NCBI GenBank assembly: GCA_032027005.1
Contig: JAVSMW010000020.1
Location: forward strand, 1 to 64,000
DNA: 64,000 bases
Direction of reading: 5' to 3'
Origin: JAVSMW01 sp032027005
GTDB taxonomy: Bacteria > Bacillota > Thermincolia > Thermincolales > UBA2595
Below, in pieces: positions 25,053 to 33,587 of this stretch. The translations under genes and the position numbers were made by a program. The notes under the pieces are model-generated. The model was given only the letters and a program-made list of their open reading frames with translations, did no database searches and had not been told where the DNA came from. How positions within the stretch are numbered: the stretch's first letter is position 1; each line of letters begins with the position of its first letter.

Positions 25053-25511
25053 ATGGATAAGCTTGATAAAATAATCTCAAAAATAGCCGTAATTCTGGTT
25101 ATCGGGCTGATGGCGGCCGTCCCTTTGGGTATCTGGTATTACAAGAATGTCAGCGTACCGGCCCAATATCCTCCTGGCACCAAGATTATTAACCTGATGG
25201 CTTACGGGCGAAACGGACAGTGGACCCTGGGGACCATTTCAGGCGCCAACTACTGGCGGGGTGCCGGCGGGCGGCTGAATCAAGTTGAAGTGAACAAAGG
25301 AGACAACGTGGTGTTTAGGATAACAAGCGCAGATGTGCAGCACATTTTTAGCATTCCGGAACTAAAAATAAAACCTGCTTTTGTCAAGCCGGGTTATCTG
25401 ACGGAAGTCCAATTTGTGGCCGATAAAGCCGGGGCTTTCACCATCCAGTGTCTGGAATTCTGCAGTCCGGCACATGAGGCCATGTCCGCGCGTTTTGTTG
25501 TGAAAGGATAA
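25053..25511 (+). CDS. Second membrane-anchored CuA cupredoxin (COX2-like)
   Basis: A 152-residue protein with one N-terminal anchor (8-30) and a cupredoxin domain. It holds a complete CuA set: H97 (VQHIF), C133, C137, H141 and M144 in CLEFCSPAHEAM. It resembles the soluble domain of ba3-type oxidase subunit II, but no subunit I gene is present. It sits directly upstream of the two NosZ-like genes. The ATG at 25053 follows GAGGGGG; upstream codons lie in the preceding gene. Confidence 0.85.
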   Translation: MDKLDKIISKIAVILVIGLMAAVPLGIWYYKNVSVPAQYPPGTKIINLMAYGRNGQWTLGTISGANYWRGAGGRLNQVEVNKGDNVVFRITSADVQHIFSIPELKIKPAFVKPGYLTEVQFVADKAGAFTIQCLEFCSPAHEAMSARFVVKG

Positions 25512-25545
25512 AAATAGCCCGCTCATAAGGAGGTACTTGGAAACG

Positions 25546-26913
25546 ATGTTTAAAAAAGTGGTTGCACTGATTTTGGGGCTCATCGTTGGAGGGGCAGTCA
25601 TAATGGTAATTAACCCAAGCAAGGGCGAGGTACCCAGAAGGCCGCTGGTCACCCCGGGAAATTACGATAAGTATTATGGCTTCCTGAGCGGTGGACCGGG
25701 TGGAGATATAAGGGTTATCGGGGTGCCGTCAATGCGCCTGATTCGCAGGATTCCGGTCTTCGAACCCAGTATGCGTTACAACTATGGTGTGGACAAAGAC
25801 GGAAATCCTGCCGGCGAACTGAAAGAGTACAGTAACGGTGACACCCATCACCCTTTGTTAAGCCAAACAAATAATAAATTTGACGGACGGTGGCTGTTTA
25901 TACATGATAAAGCCAACGGCCGTGTCGCACGTGTAGACCTGTCAACTTTTGCGGTTGATAAACTGCTGAAAATTCCGAATAACCCGGGAGTTCACGGCAT
26001 CGCCCTTGATCCGGTAAGTTCAAGATGGCTTGCAGCATCTTCCGAATTTGTTATCCCAATACCGCAGAAGGCTACAACTGACCCTAAAGAGCATAAATCT
26101 GTGGAAACCATTATTGATCCGGCCACAATGGAGGTAAAATACCAGATTTTAAGTTACCAGCAGGACAATATGGACTACAGTAAGGATGGCAAAATCCTTT
26201 TTGGAACCGCTTATAACACAGAAAATGCTTTAACTGAGGCCGGTTCCATTCAAAAAGATGAGGACGCAGTTATTGCCACAAATATGGAAATAGCTGAAAA
26301 AGCATTTGCTGAAGGGAAATATACAGTGATGAACGGAGTTCCGGTACTTGATCCCGAAAAAATCCCGGGACTCATGACTCTTATTCCGGTACCTAAAAAC
26401 CCGCACGGGGTTTCAGTTACCCCGGATGGCAAATATGCCGTGGCCTCAGGCAAATTATCTCCGACAGTAACAATTATTGATGTCAAGACCCTGAAGGTGC
26501 TGGCTCAGCCTACCGTCGGTTTTGGTCCGCTGCATACAGTGTACGATGGCAAAGGCAACGCCTATACGACAAACTTTATTGACAGTACGGTAGTTAAGTG
26601 GAGTATAGAAAAAGCAATCAAAGGTGACAAAGACTTCATCATTGATACCCAGCCTGTTGCTTTTAACCCGGGACACCTCACTGCCACGGGGACCCAGACA
26701 GATAATCCGCAGGGTGACTGGTTAATCAGTCTAAACAAGCTTTCCAAAACACGTTTCCTGGAAGTTGGCCCTGACCTGCCTGAAAACAACCAGTTGTTTG
26801 ATATCAGCGGTGACAAAATGAAACTGGTATACGACATGCCGTCAGACCCCGAACCGCATGATGGGGTAATTGTACCTGCAGATATTATTAATAAGTCGGC
26901 TAAAAAGAATTAG
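25546..26913 (+). CDS. nosZ: NosZ-like nitrous oxide reductase subunit with CuZ site only (no CuA domain)
   Basis: A 455-residue seven-bladed beta-propeller of the Sec-type (clade II-like) NosZ family. It has an N-terminal hydrophobic signal/anchor and no twin-arginine motif. All seven CuZ histidines can be placed: H101 and H102 (GDTHHP), H150 (PGVHG), H287 (NPHGVSVTPDGKY), H330 (GPLHTVYDG), H377 (NPGHL) and H438 (EPHDG). Spacings agree with the Pseudomonas enzyme. Ordinary NosZ continues about 120 residues into a CuA cupredoxin domain; this protein stops 17 residues after EPHD. CuA must therefore come from another chain, most simply the adjacent paralogue. ATG at 25546 follows AAGGAGG by 12 bases; a TTG at 25537 is too close. 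Confidence 0.9.
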   Translation: MFKKVVALILGLIVGGAVIMVINPSKGEVPRRPLVTPGNYDKYYGFLSGGPGGDIRVIGVPSMRLIRRIPVFEPSMRYNYGVDKDGNPAGELKEYSNGDTHHPLLSQTNNKFDGRWLFIHDKANGRVARVDLSTFAVDKLLKIPNNPGVHGIALDPVSSRWLAASSEFVIPIPQKATTDPKEHKSVETIIDPATMEVKYQILSYQQDNMDYSKDGKILFGTAYNTENALTEAGSIQKDEDAVIATNMEIAEKAFAEGKYTVMNGVPVLDPEKIPGLMTLIPVPKNPHGVSVTPDGKYAVASGKLSPTVTIIDVKTLKVLAQPTVGFGPLHTVYDGKGNAYTTNFIDSTVVKWSIEKAIKGDKDFIIDTQPVAFNPGHLTATGTQTDNPQGDWLISLNKLSKTRFLEVGPDLPENNQLFDISGDKMKLVYDMPSDPEPHDGVIVPADIINKSAKKN

Positions 26914-26925
26914 GGGAGGTTAAAT

Positions 26926-28596
26926 ATGTCACGCAAAAAAATAAGACTTTTGGCCTTTCTTCTCCTCGGGGTATTTTTAGGAGGAGTAATAGCTTATTCT
27001 ATGATACCGGGGCCGGCAGAAGGCGAAGTAAAGCCTTTGGTAGCACCTGGTGAAAAAGATGAATATTATGCCTTTTTAAGTGGTGGTAAAGGCGGTGACG
27101 TGCGGGTATTTGGTGTGCCTTCAATGAGGCTGATCCGGGTAATTCCGGTCTTTAACCCCAGTGCCCAATATGGTTATGCCCGAACTACCGATGGCACCCG
27201 GAAATTGCTTGATGACAGCGGCGGAGCCCGCTGGGGCAATACGCTGTTTCCAGTCCTCAGCAAGACTGCCGGCGACTATGACGGACACTCACTCTTTATT
27301 CAGGACGAGGCTCATGGCCGGGTTGCCAAAGTCAGTCTGAAAACCTTTGAGTCGGAAGTTGTCGCAAAGCTTCCAAACATGAATACTGCCCAGGCTCTGG
27401 CGGTGGACCCAAACACCAAGTACCTGATTGTGGGCGGCCAATATGCCGGAGAAGCCAAAAATGGGACAGGTGTAATCAGTTTTACCGATCCTGAGAAACT
27501 GGAAGTTGGGTTTCAGGTTACCGGCCCTGAAGTAGCTATGCTTGACGGAGGCAAAGACGGCAGCAAGGTATTTGGCGCCGTTCCGCAGCTTCCAGGACAG
27601 AAGGATGGCGGAGTAGTTATATTTGACATTAAAGCTTTGGAAAACGCTGTTTCAGCCATGCCGAGAAATACAGGTCAGATACCGGTACTGGACGGTGCGC
27701 AGGTTAAAGATGCGGTGACTGTTATTCCTGTACAGGGAAAAATAACTGAAGTTTCTGTTTCACCTGACGGGAAATATGTGGCTGCCGGTGGAGAGGGAAG
27801 CAAGACCACTTTAATAGACACTGCCACCATGGAGATTGCTGCCCAGCCAGACCTTGGCCAAGACCCGCGCTACACTGTCTTTGACGGCAGCGGAAATGCC
27901 TATACAGCTATTTATTCAGAGAGCAAAGTTGTCAAGTGGAATATCGAACGTGCTATAAGCGATAAGGGTGACAGCAGTAAATATGTCTTAGAATCCATGG
28001 AGGTTAACGCAAACCCGGTTTTCCTTGAACTTGGGGATGGCCGTACCAGCAAGCCTACAGGCAAATGGCTGCTGGTCTATAACCAGAAAGGCCAGGATCG
28101 TTTTCTTGATGTTAAGTTTGACGTCCAAAACACCCAGATAGTGGATATCAGCGGGGAAAAAATGGAACTTGTGATGGATTCGCCTGTTGAACCGGAAATA
28201 ACTGACGGAGTAAGCGTGCAGGCTGCCAAACTGCAGCCTTACGATATCTTCCCTAAAACTGACGAGACACTGCCCGAAGGGAAGGACCGGATAGAAAGAG
28301 ATGGCAACAATATTCACGTTTTTATGACAGCTAAGCGGACCGATTATGGTTTTCCCGAGATTCACGTTAAGAAGGGTGATCACGTCTACCTGCATGTAAC
28401 TAATATTGAAAAGACGAAAGACATCATCCACGGCTTTACCCTTACCCAATACAATGTGAACCTGGAGCTGCCGCCCGGGAAAACGGTGACGACAGATTTT
28501 ATCGCCGATAAGCCGGGGGTACACTGGTATTACTGTACAATTTTCTGCAGTGCCCTGCACCTTGAAATGACCGGCAGATTGATTGTAGAACCATAA
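26926..28596 (+). CDS. NosZ-like paralogue with CuA domain but no CuZ histidines
   Basis: A 556-residue paralogue of the upstream protein, collinear through the propeller (shared FLSGG-GGD-R, GVPSMRLIR-IPVF, GNAYT, VVKW-IE-AI, DISG-KM-LV). Every CuZ ligand position is changed: GNTLFP (L107, F108), Q156, T274, Y316, F365 and T426. The C-terminal cupredoxin domain is intact with H502 (IIHGF), C537, C541, H545 and M548 (CTIFCSALHLEM). The chain has an N-terminal Sec signal/anchor. It starts 12 bases after the upstream stop behind GGGGAGG. It probably pairs with the CuZ-only protein to complete one active site. It cannot reduce N2O alone by the known mechanism. Confidence 0.9.
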   Translation: MSRKKIRLLAFLLLGVFLGGVIAYSMIPGPAEGEVKPLVAPGEKDEYYAFLSGGKGGDVRVFGVPSMRLIRVIPVFNPSAQYGYARTTDGTRKLLDDSGGARWGNTLFPVLSKTAGDYDGHSLFIQDEAHGRVAKVSLKTFESEVVAKLPNMNTAQALAVDPNTKYLIVGGQYAGEAKNGTGVISFTDPEKLEVGFQVTGPEVAMLDGGKDGSKVFGAVPQLPGQKDGGVVIFDIKALENAVSAMPRNTGQIPVLDGAQVKDAVTVIPVQGKITEVSVSPDGKYVAAGGEGSKTTLIDTATMEIAAQPDLGQDPRYTVFDGSGNAYTAIYSESKVVKWNIERAISDKGDSSKYVLESMEVNANPVFLELGDGRTSKPTGKWLLVYNQKGQDRFLDVKFDVQNTQIVDISGEKMELVMDSPVEPEITDGVSVQAAKLQPYDIFPKTDETLPEGKDRIERDGNNIHVFMTAKRTDYGFPEIHVKKGDHVYLHVTNIEKTKDIIHGFTLTQYNVNLELPPGKTVTTDFIADKPGVHWYYCTIFCSALHLEMTGRLIVEP

Positions 28597-28608
28597 GTAA
28601 AAGTAAGC

Positions 28609-28646
28609 GGCAGAAGCAGTCTTTGAGCGGACTGCTTCCTGCTGCC
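28609..28646 (+). other. Stable hairpin between the NosZ-like pair and nosB
   Basis: GGCAG-AAGCAGTC...GACTGCTT-CCTGCTGCC, without a T-run. More like a 3' stabiliser or processing site that would let the two NosZ genes be expressed more than the downstream accessory genes. Confidence 0.55.
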
Positions 28647-28684
28647 ACTTGTAAATAACAACTCTGAAAAGGAGGTCATCTAAC

Positions 28685-29326
28685 ATGACAAATCAGAGGG
28701 TAGAACAAAATGAATCATGGCTTGCAGTTAATAAAATGTTACCATTATTGGCGGGAATTTTTATTGCCTTTTCCATCCTTCTTCCTTTCTGGAGAGTAGA
28801 TATGAAGGCTCCCCAGTACCCTGAAAAGACACTGACCATAAAGATTTTCGCCAACAAGATGGTGGGCGATATTTGGGAGGTTAACACCCTGAACCAATAT
28901 GCCGGTGTGAAGTTCCCCGAAAACCTGCCTGAGTTTAAGATGTTTCCGCCAATCTTGGGGGTAATTGCCCTGTTTAATCTGGCTGCGGCTTTTGCTTCCA
29001 AAAAACTAAGGAAAATACTGCTGCCTATTGTGGTTGCGGTTCTGTTTATATTTTTGACTGCCTCTTTAGCTGATTTACAGTGGCGGTTATACGAAGTAGG
29101 GCACAATCTGGACCCTCATGCGCCAATGGCCGGGTTTAAAGAGTTTACCCCGCCAATTCTTGGCCCCAACAAAATTGCCAACTTCCACACCCTGGCTCTG
29201 TTCGGTTCAGGTGGGGTAGCCATTGGTTTGGCATTTGTATTTAATTTTATAGCATTCATGAAACGTAATTCTGCGGTTACAATAAACGAGTGGGGTAAAA
29301 AACTTTCTCATATGCTTGACAGCTAA
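28685..29326 (+). CDS. NosB-like membrane protein
   Basis: A 213-residue protein with four predicted helices (about 20-38, 86-104, 112-130, 166-190) and one larger extracellular loop containing FWRVDMKAPQYPEKTL and DPHAPMAG. Placement between nosZ and nosD matches the nosZ-nosB-nosD order of clade II clusters. I infer NosB from order and topology; sequence recognition alone is weak. ATG follows AAAAGGAGG. Confidence 0.6.
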   Translation: MTNQRVEQNESWLAVNKMLPLLAGIFIAFSILLPFWRVDMKAPQYPEKTLTIKIFANKMVGDIWEVNTLNQYAGVKFPENLPEFKMFPPILGVIALFNLAAAFASKKLRKILLPIVVAVLFIFLTASLADLQWRLYEVGHNLDPHAPMAGFKEFTPPILGPNKIANFHTLALFGSGGVAIGLAFVFNFIAFMKRNSAVTINEWGKKLSHMLDS

Positions 29327-29349
29327 AACACGGAGAAAGGTTGAGGCTT

Positions 29350-30756
29350 GTGAAACGATGGATGATTCTTGGCTTAGGTTTGGCAATACTATTAATGGGG
29401 ATTCAACCTGCTTCAGCAGCAATGAAGCACCTGGACCCAAGAACTCTGGTAATTGCCTTAAAAAATGAGCAATTTTCAAGTATTCAGGAAGCTGTTAAGT
29501 CAGCAAATCCTGGTGATACACTGGTTATAAAACCTGGTCTCTATCACGAACGTGTTGTTTTAGACAAACCTCTCAAACTTTTGGGAGAAGGCGATCCGGT
29601 CTTAGATGGAGGCGGCAGGGGTGACGTAATTACTGTTTTGGCTGACCATGTAACTATCCAGGGCCTTGTGGTAACAAACAGTGGTCAGGATTTAAGCAAA
29701 GATGAGGCCGGTATTAAAGTAAAATCCAGCCATAATTTAATTACACGCAATAAAATTACGAAAAATACCTGGGGAATTTATCTTTATGAGGCCAATGATA
29801 ATGTTGTAAGTCACAACTTGATCAAGGGGAACACAGAATTGGCGGAACCTTCCCGGGGCAATGGGATTCATTTGTGGAAATCAGACCGCAATACCTGTGA
29901 CAATAATGAACTTGTAGAAAACAGAGATGCCTTTTATTTATCTTTTGCCAATCATAATACAATCAGCAATAACATGGCCTATGGGCAGCGTTACGGGATT
30001 CATTATATGTACTCTAATCATAACAGCCTTTTGCAAAATGTGCTGCACGATAATTTAGGCGGCATTGCAATGATGAATTCATCCTTTAACACCATCCGGA
30101 AAAACCAGACATACCGGAATTCCAATGATGGGATTCTGGTCAAAGATCTTGACGATAATATAATTGAAGAGAACATTAGCTTTAATAACCGGCAGGCAAT
30201 GTTTATGTATAATTGCAACCGTAACAAAGTATCTAACAACTTATTTGCTGCCAGCCTGGTGGGGCTGAATATTACCGCCGGCTCGGACGAAAATATTTTC
30301 ATCCGGAATAACTGGGTAGAAAACGTTTCCCAGGTCAAAGTGGACGATCCCCTGAAAAACCGGTGGGATGACGGTGTCAACGGGAACTATTGGAGTAACT
30401 ATACCGGTTACGACCTTGATGATAATGGAACCGGTGATGTGATATATTGGCAAAGCCAACTGGTAGAAAATTTGATTAAAGAGGTACCGGTAATTAAATT
30501 ACTATTTAACAGTCCAGCAATGCAGGCCATCCAATTAGCAGAAAAAGCATTTCCGGTTTTGCGTTCAGCGGGAGTGATTGATCACTTTCCCGTTATGCGG
30601 CCTACCATAGATTTTAAAAAACTAAGCATCGATTGGAACATGCAATTTAAAGATAACGGACCAATCGACACCGGCCATGATATGGCCGAATTCCACCACG
30701 ATGACGGCACCGGGGAAATGGATATGGAAGAGGATATGCATGCGCATGACATGTAA
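29350..30756 (+). CDS. nosD: NosD, copper-site assembly beta-helix protein
   Basis: A 468-residue exported protein with an N-terminal signal (residues 4-22, ending PASA). It has a right-handed beta-helix of repeated NxI/NxN turns (HNLITRNKITKNTWGIYLYE, NTISNNMAYGQRYGIHYMYS), characteristic of NosD/CASH domains. NosD works with the NosFY ABC transporter in building CuZ. The C-terminus has an unusual Asp/Glu/His/Met-rich tail (HHDDGTGEMDMEEDMHAHDM) that could bind copper. GTG at 29350 has GGAGAAAGG nine bases upstream. Confidence 0.92.
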   Translation: MKRWMILGLGLAILLMGIQPASAAMKHLDPRTLVIALKNEQFSSIQEAVKSANPGDTLVIKPGLYHERVVLDKPLKLLGEGDPVLDGGGRGDVITVLADHVTIQGLVVTNSGQDLSKDEAGIKVKSSHNLITRNKITKNTWGIYLYEANDNVVSHNLIKGNTELAEPSRGNGIHLWKSDRNTCDNNELVENRDAFYLSFANHNTISNNMAYGQRYGIHYMYSNHNSLLQNVLHDNLGGIAMMNSSFNTIRKNQTYRNSNDGILVKDLDDNIIEENISFNNRQAMFMYNCNRNKVSNNLFAASLVGLNITAGSDENIFIRNNWVENVSQVKVDDPLKNRWDDGVNGNYWSNYTGYDLDDNGTGDVIYWQSQLVENLIKEVPVIKLLFNSPAMQAIQLAEKAFPVLRSAGVIDHFPVMRPTIDFKKLSIDWNMQFKDNGPIDTGHDMAEFHHDDGTGEMDMEEDMHAHDM

Positions 30757-30789
30757 TTCGGGCACCACCTTTGGAAGGGGTTGGATTAA

Positions 30790-31734
30790 ATGGAAAAGCC
30801 ATTGATAAAATTAGACCAGATCACCAAGGTGTATGAAGGCTCTGATGATGAAAACCACACTGTCCTGGACGGGGTCACTCTGGAAATTCGGCATGGGGAG
30901 ATTTTTGGCCTGTTGGGGCCCAATGGAGCAGGCAAAACGACCCTGATTAAGATCCTCTTAGGCTTGACTAAACCAAGTTCCGGAAGTGTCATGATTGAAG
31001 GCATTAGTGTTCCTGACCACCTGGAGGCAAAAAAAATTATTGGTTATGTGCCGGAGAAAGTAAGTTTTTACGGAAATCTGACTGCCCTGGAAACTTTGCG
31101 TTTTTTCGGTGATCTCAAGGGCGTGCCCCGGATTAGGTGCCACGAAGTTTTGGAGCAGGTTGGGCTGGAAAAATCTGCAGGGGAGCGGGTGGCCAACCTT
31201 TCAAAGGGAATGCTGCAGCGGGTCGGGGTAGCCCAGGCTCTCTTAGCTAAACCGAAACTGCTGATTTTGGATGAACCCACCAGCGGCCTTGACCCCATTG
31301 GGGTGGTCAATTTTAAACAACTGCTGCATGAATTAAACGCTGAGGGCATTACTATTCTTTTCACTTCCCATATCATGAGTGAAGTGGAAGACCTGGCGGC
31401 CAGGATTGCCATTCTGAAGGCGGGCAAACTTTTGGCAACTGATTTTGTTGCCGTAATCAAACAAAAAACAGGTGGCAGTCCTAAAATGGAGATCACCCTC
31501 AAGAATCCTTCCGGAGATATTGTGGATAGGGTCCTAGGGGTGGGGGCATCATCTGCCCGTCTGGACGACACCGGTCTGCACGTCGAATGTCAACCCTGGC
31601 AGAAAGCCGAAATTTTAACTGTTATTAGGTCGTCAGGTATAGAGATTCTAGATTTGCGGACTATTGAACCTAGTCTTGAGGAAATTTTTGTGAAAGTACT
31701 GAGCAGTGAGAAGGTGACTTTGCAAAATGTATAA
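30790..31734 (+). CDS. nosF: NosF, ABC transporter ATPase
   Basis: A 314-residue ABC ATPase with Walker A GPNGAGKTTLIK, signature LSKGMLQRVG, Walker B LLILDEPTSGLDP and H-loop FTSHIMSE. The extra C-terminal domain is usual for NosF. With NosY it powers a step in sulfide/copper delivery for CuZ assembly outside the membrane. The stop overlaps the nosY ATG. Confidence 0.9.
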   Translation: MEKPLIKLDQITKVYEGSDDENHTVLDGVTLEIRHGEIFGLLGPNGAGKTTLIKILLGLTKPSSGSVMIEGISVPDHLEAKKIIGYVPEKVSFYGNLTALETLRFFGDLKGVPRIRCHEVLEQVGLEKSAGERVANLSKGMLQRVGVAQALLAKPKLLILDEPTSGLDPIGVVNFKQLLHELNAEGITILFTSHIMSEVEDLAARIAILKAGKLLATDFVAVIKQKTGGSPKMEITLKNPSGDIVDRVLGVGASSARLDDTGLHVECQPWQKAEILTVIRSSGIEILDLRTIEPSLEEIFVKVLSSEKVTLQNV

Positions 31735-32554
31735 GGTCAGGTCCATCAAAGTAATTGCCAAAAAAGAATTTACTGAAACCTTAAGGAATAGCTGGACTCC
31801 GGTAATCACCTGTGTTTTTGCTGCCATTTCAGTCGGCATATCCTATTTCGGATTGGTTACCCGGGGGGAAACGGGTCTGCAAAGCTTTGAAACAACTATC
31901 GCCAGTTTGATGAGCATGGTTATTTATATAGTGCCCCTGATTGCACTTTTAATGGGCTATTCGGCGGTGAGCGGCGAAAGAGAGCAGGGTTCTCTGGCCC
32001 TTTTGTTGACTCAGCCGGTAAGCCGCGGGGAAGTAGTACTAGGTAAATTTCTTGGCCTGGCTTTGGCGTTAACGTGTTCCACCCTTGTGGGGTTTGGGAT
32101 TACCGGTGTGTTAATTTTATTTAGAGTTGGCAGTCAGGGCTGGGTTAATTATGTCTACTTTTTGCTGTCTTCTTTATGCTTGGGTCTGGTGTTTCTCAGC
32201 ATGGGCCTGTTGATTTCGATTTTGGCCAGGAAAAAAGCCGAGGCGGCAGCCGGGGCGATTTTCCTGTGGTTTTTCTTTACTTTTATATTTGATATGATGT
32301 TACTGGGATTGCTGATATTTCTGGCCAAACAAATGAAAGTGGCTTGGCTGACCATGCTGCTCTTCTTCAACCCAGGAGATATTTTCAGGTTGTCAAACCT
32401 AATCCATCTGGAAAATCTCAGTTCAATGATGGGCCTGGCCAATCTGCTGCCCCCGTCCCTAATGAACGGCGGTCTGATTATATTGCTCTTTATCCTTTGG
32501 CTGACCATGCTCTTGACGGCATCTGTTTATGCCTTTAACCGGCAGAGTGCCTGA
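31727..32554 (+). CDS. nosY: NosY, ABC transporter permease
   Basis: A 275-residue ABC-2 type permease with six membrane helices, the conserved GYSAVSGEREQGSLALLLTQPVSRGEVVLGKF segment after the second helix, and a long C-terminal hydrophobic stretch. It overlaps nosF by eight bases. No nosL copper chaperone gene follows; the cluster ends at a terminator. Confidence 0.9.
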   Translation: MYKVRSIKVIAKKEFTETLRNSWTPVITCVFAAISVGISYFGLVTRGETGLQSFETTIASLMSMVIYIVPLIALLMGYSAVSGEREQGSLALLLTQPVSRGEVVLGKFLGLALALTCSTLVGFGITGVLILFRVGSQGWVNYVYFLLSSLCLGLVFLSMGLLISILARKKAEAAAGAIFLWFFFTFIFDMMLLGLLIFLAKQMKVAWLTMLLFFNPGDIFRLSNLIHLENLSSMMGLANLLPPSLMNGGLIILLFILWLTMLLTASVYAFNRQSA

Positions 32555-32625
32555 TTAGCAATACCTATGAATATTAGATGTCATGTTTATTGCCATTAAT
32601 ATTAGAAGATGCCAGTTATATTACC

Positions 32626-32670
32626 AAAAAGCCTGTTTGTGTATTTTGAATTGCACAGACAGGCTTTTTT
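32626..32670 (+). terminator. Intrinsic terminator of the nos operon
   Basis: AAAAAGCCTGT and ACAGGCTTTTTT around a 22-base loop. Confidence 0.85.
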
Positions 32671-32694
32671 ATTCACTAACCATAAATTTTTTTA

Positions 32695-32743
32695 TTGACT
32701 AGTAGCTAACTATATTCTATACTGAAAATGATAATAATTATCA
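32695..32743 (+). promoter_or_regulatory. Promoter with perfect Fur box
   Basis: TTGACT (32695-32700), 17-base spacer, TATACT (32718-32723), then TGATAATAATTATCA at 32729-32743, exactly the B. subtilis 7-1-7 Fur consensus, over the transcription start. The downstream operon should be induced by iron limitation. Confidence 0.88.
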
Positions 32744-32778
32744 GTCGCTCTTATTAACCAGCGGAGGAGTAGAAGTAT

Positions 32779-33480
32779 ATGCTAAAATTATATGGTCAGC
32801 ACAGAACTGTTAGCCTTTCAGAGCTGGAAATAGAAAACATCACTAATTATCTGGTCAGGGAAAGTATTGAGATCATCACCGAGGAAATAGAATATTTTTA
32901 CCTTACCCGGGAGAAATCCTTCCACCCGGTGCTGGATGAGGTTTCACTGACTAGTTTGGATTTAAAAGCTTTAAGGCACAAATTGAATAGTGTTTTGTAC
33001 ACTAAGGAAGAAATCAGGCTATTGGTCGGGAAGATAGAAAACAGAATCAGAAAAGAAATTAGAATAGCAAACTGGGATTGTGACTTCAAATTTGATTTGA
33101 CCAAGTTATCCTGGATTGAGCCCGGGAACATTGTGGTTTTGCTGCAAGAGGAAATTAAAACAATGTTTTACAGTAAAACTATGACTAAAGTAATAGACAG
33201 GGCCTGGTTTAAAATGAAAAAAGATTTAATTCCATCAGGTCTCAGCAAACTGAGTGCAAAGATTAAGGTTGGAGATATTGTCCTAACTGCGGTACAGGTG
33301 GACCCGCAAAAAATAGAAGGTGATTTGAAGAAAAAAATTGCCAGGCTGGTCAGAGGAGCTTTAAAGCAGTATGAATCTCAGTTATGTCGAGAGTTATCAG
33401 AACAGGTTTGTCAGCAGATATTTGTCTATGACGTGCCGTATCCAGATAATGTTGAAATGTTGAAAGTTCAGACTGTCTAA
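32779..33480 (+). CDS. Fur-regulated hypothetical protein (233 aa)
   Basis: Soluble, predominantly helical protein with no signal or membrane segment; rich in Lys, Glu, Leu and Ile. Features include an N-terminal EIITEEIEYFYLTREKSFHP stretch and the C-terminal KIARLVRGALKQYESQLCRE. No family recognised. It is the first gene after the Fur box at 32729 and is followed by a terminator, then the repeat protein gene. Function unknown; context suggests iron homeostasis. Confidence 0.75.
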   Translation: MLKLYGQHRTVSLSELEIENITNYLVRESIEIITEEIEYFYLTREKSFHPVLDEVSLTSLDLKALRHKLNSVLYTKEEIRLLVGKIENRIRKEIRIANWDCDFKFDLTKLSWIEPGNIVVLLQEEIKTMFYSKTMTKVIDRAWFKMKKDLIPSGLSKLSAKIKVGDIVLTAVQVDPQKIEGDLKKKIARLVRGALKQYESQLCRELSEQVCQQIFVYDVPYPDNVEMLKVQTV

Positions 33481-33490
33481 GTTTGCCGGA

Positions 33491-33524
33491 AGCGCATCTT
33501 GCTTAAAGAGATGCGTTTTTTTTT
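33491..33524 (+). terminator. Intrinsic terminator
   Basis: CGCATCT...AGATGCG followed by nine T residues. Confidence 0.85.
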
Positions 33525-33587
33525 ACGCATAATTAATAGAAACATTTGACATATTATTAAAAGATTTTGTAAAGGAGGAAACAATTG

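Noticed and set aside
23194..25511. Cupredoxins as a cytochrome c oxidase operon
   Set aside because: CuA motifs fit oxidase subunit II, but no subunit I or III is present, and the flanking genes are nos genes.
25546..26913. First NosZ-like gene truncated by a frameshift
   Set aside because: No CuA-like sequence lies in any frame between its stop and the next start (12 bases), so the domain is absent rather than frameshifted.
26926..28596. Second NosZ-like gene as a decaying pseudogene
   Set aside because: The frame is intact over 556 codons with a good ribosome site, and the CuA domain keeps every ligand. Only the CuZ ligands are systematically replaced, which fits specialisation rather than decay.
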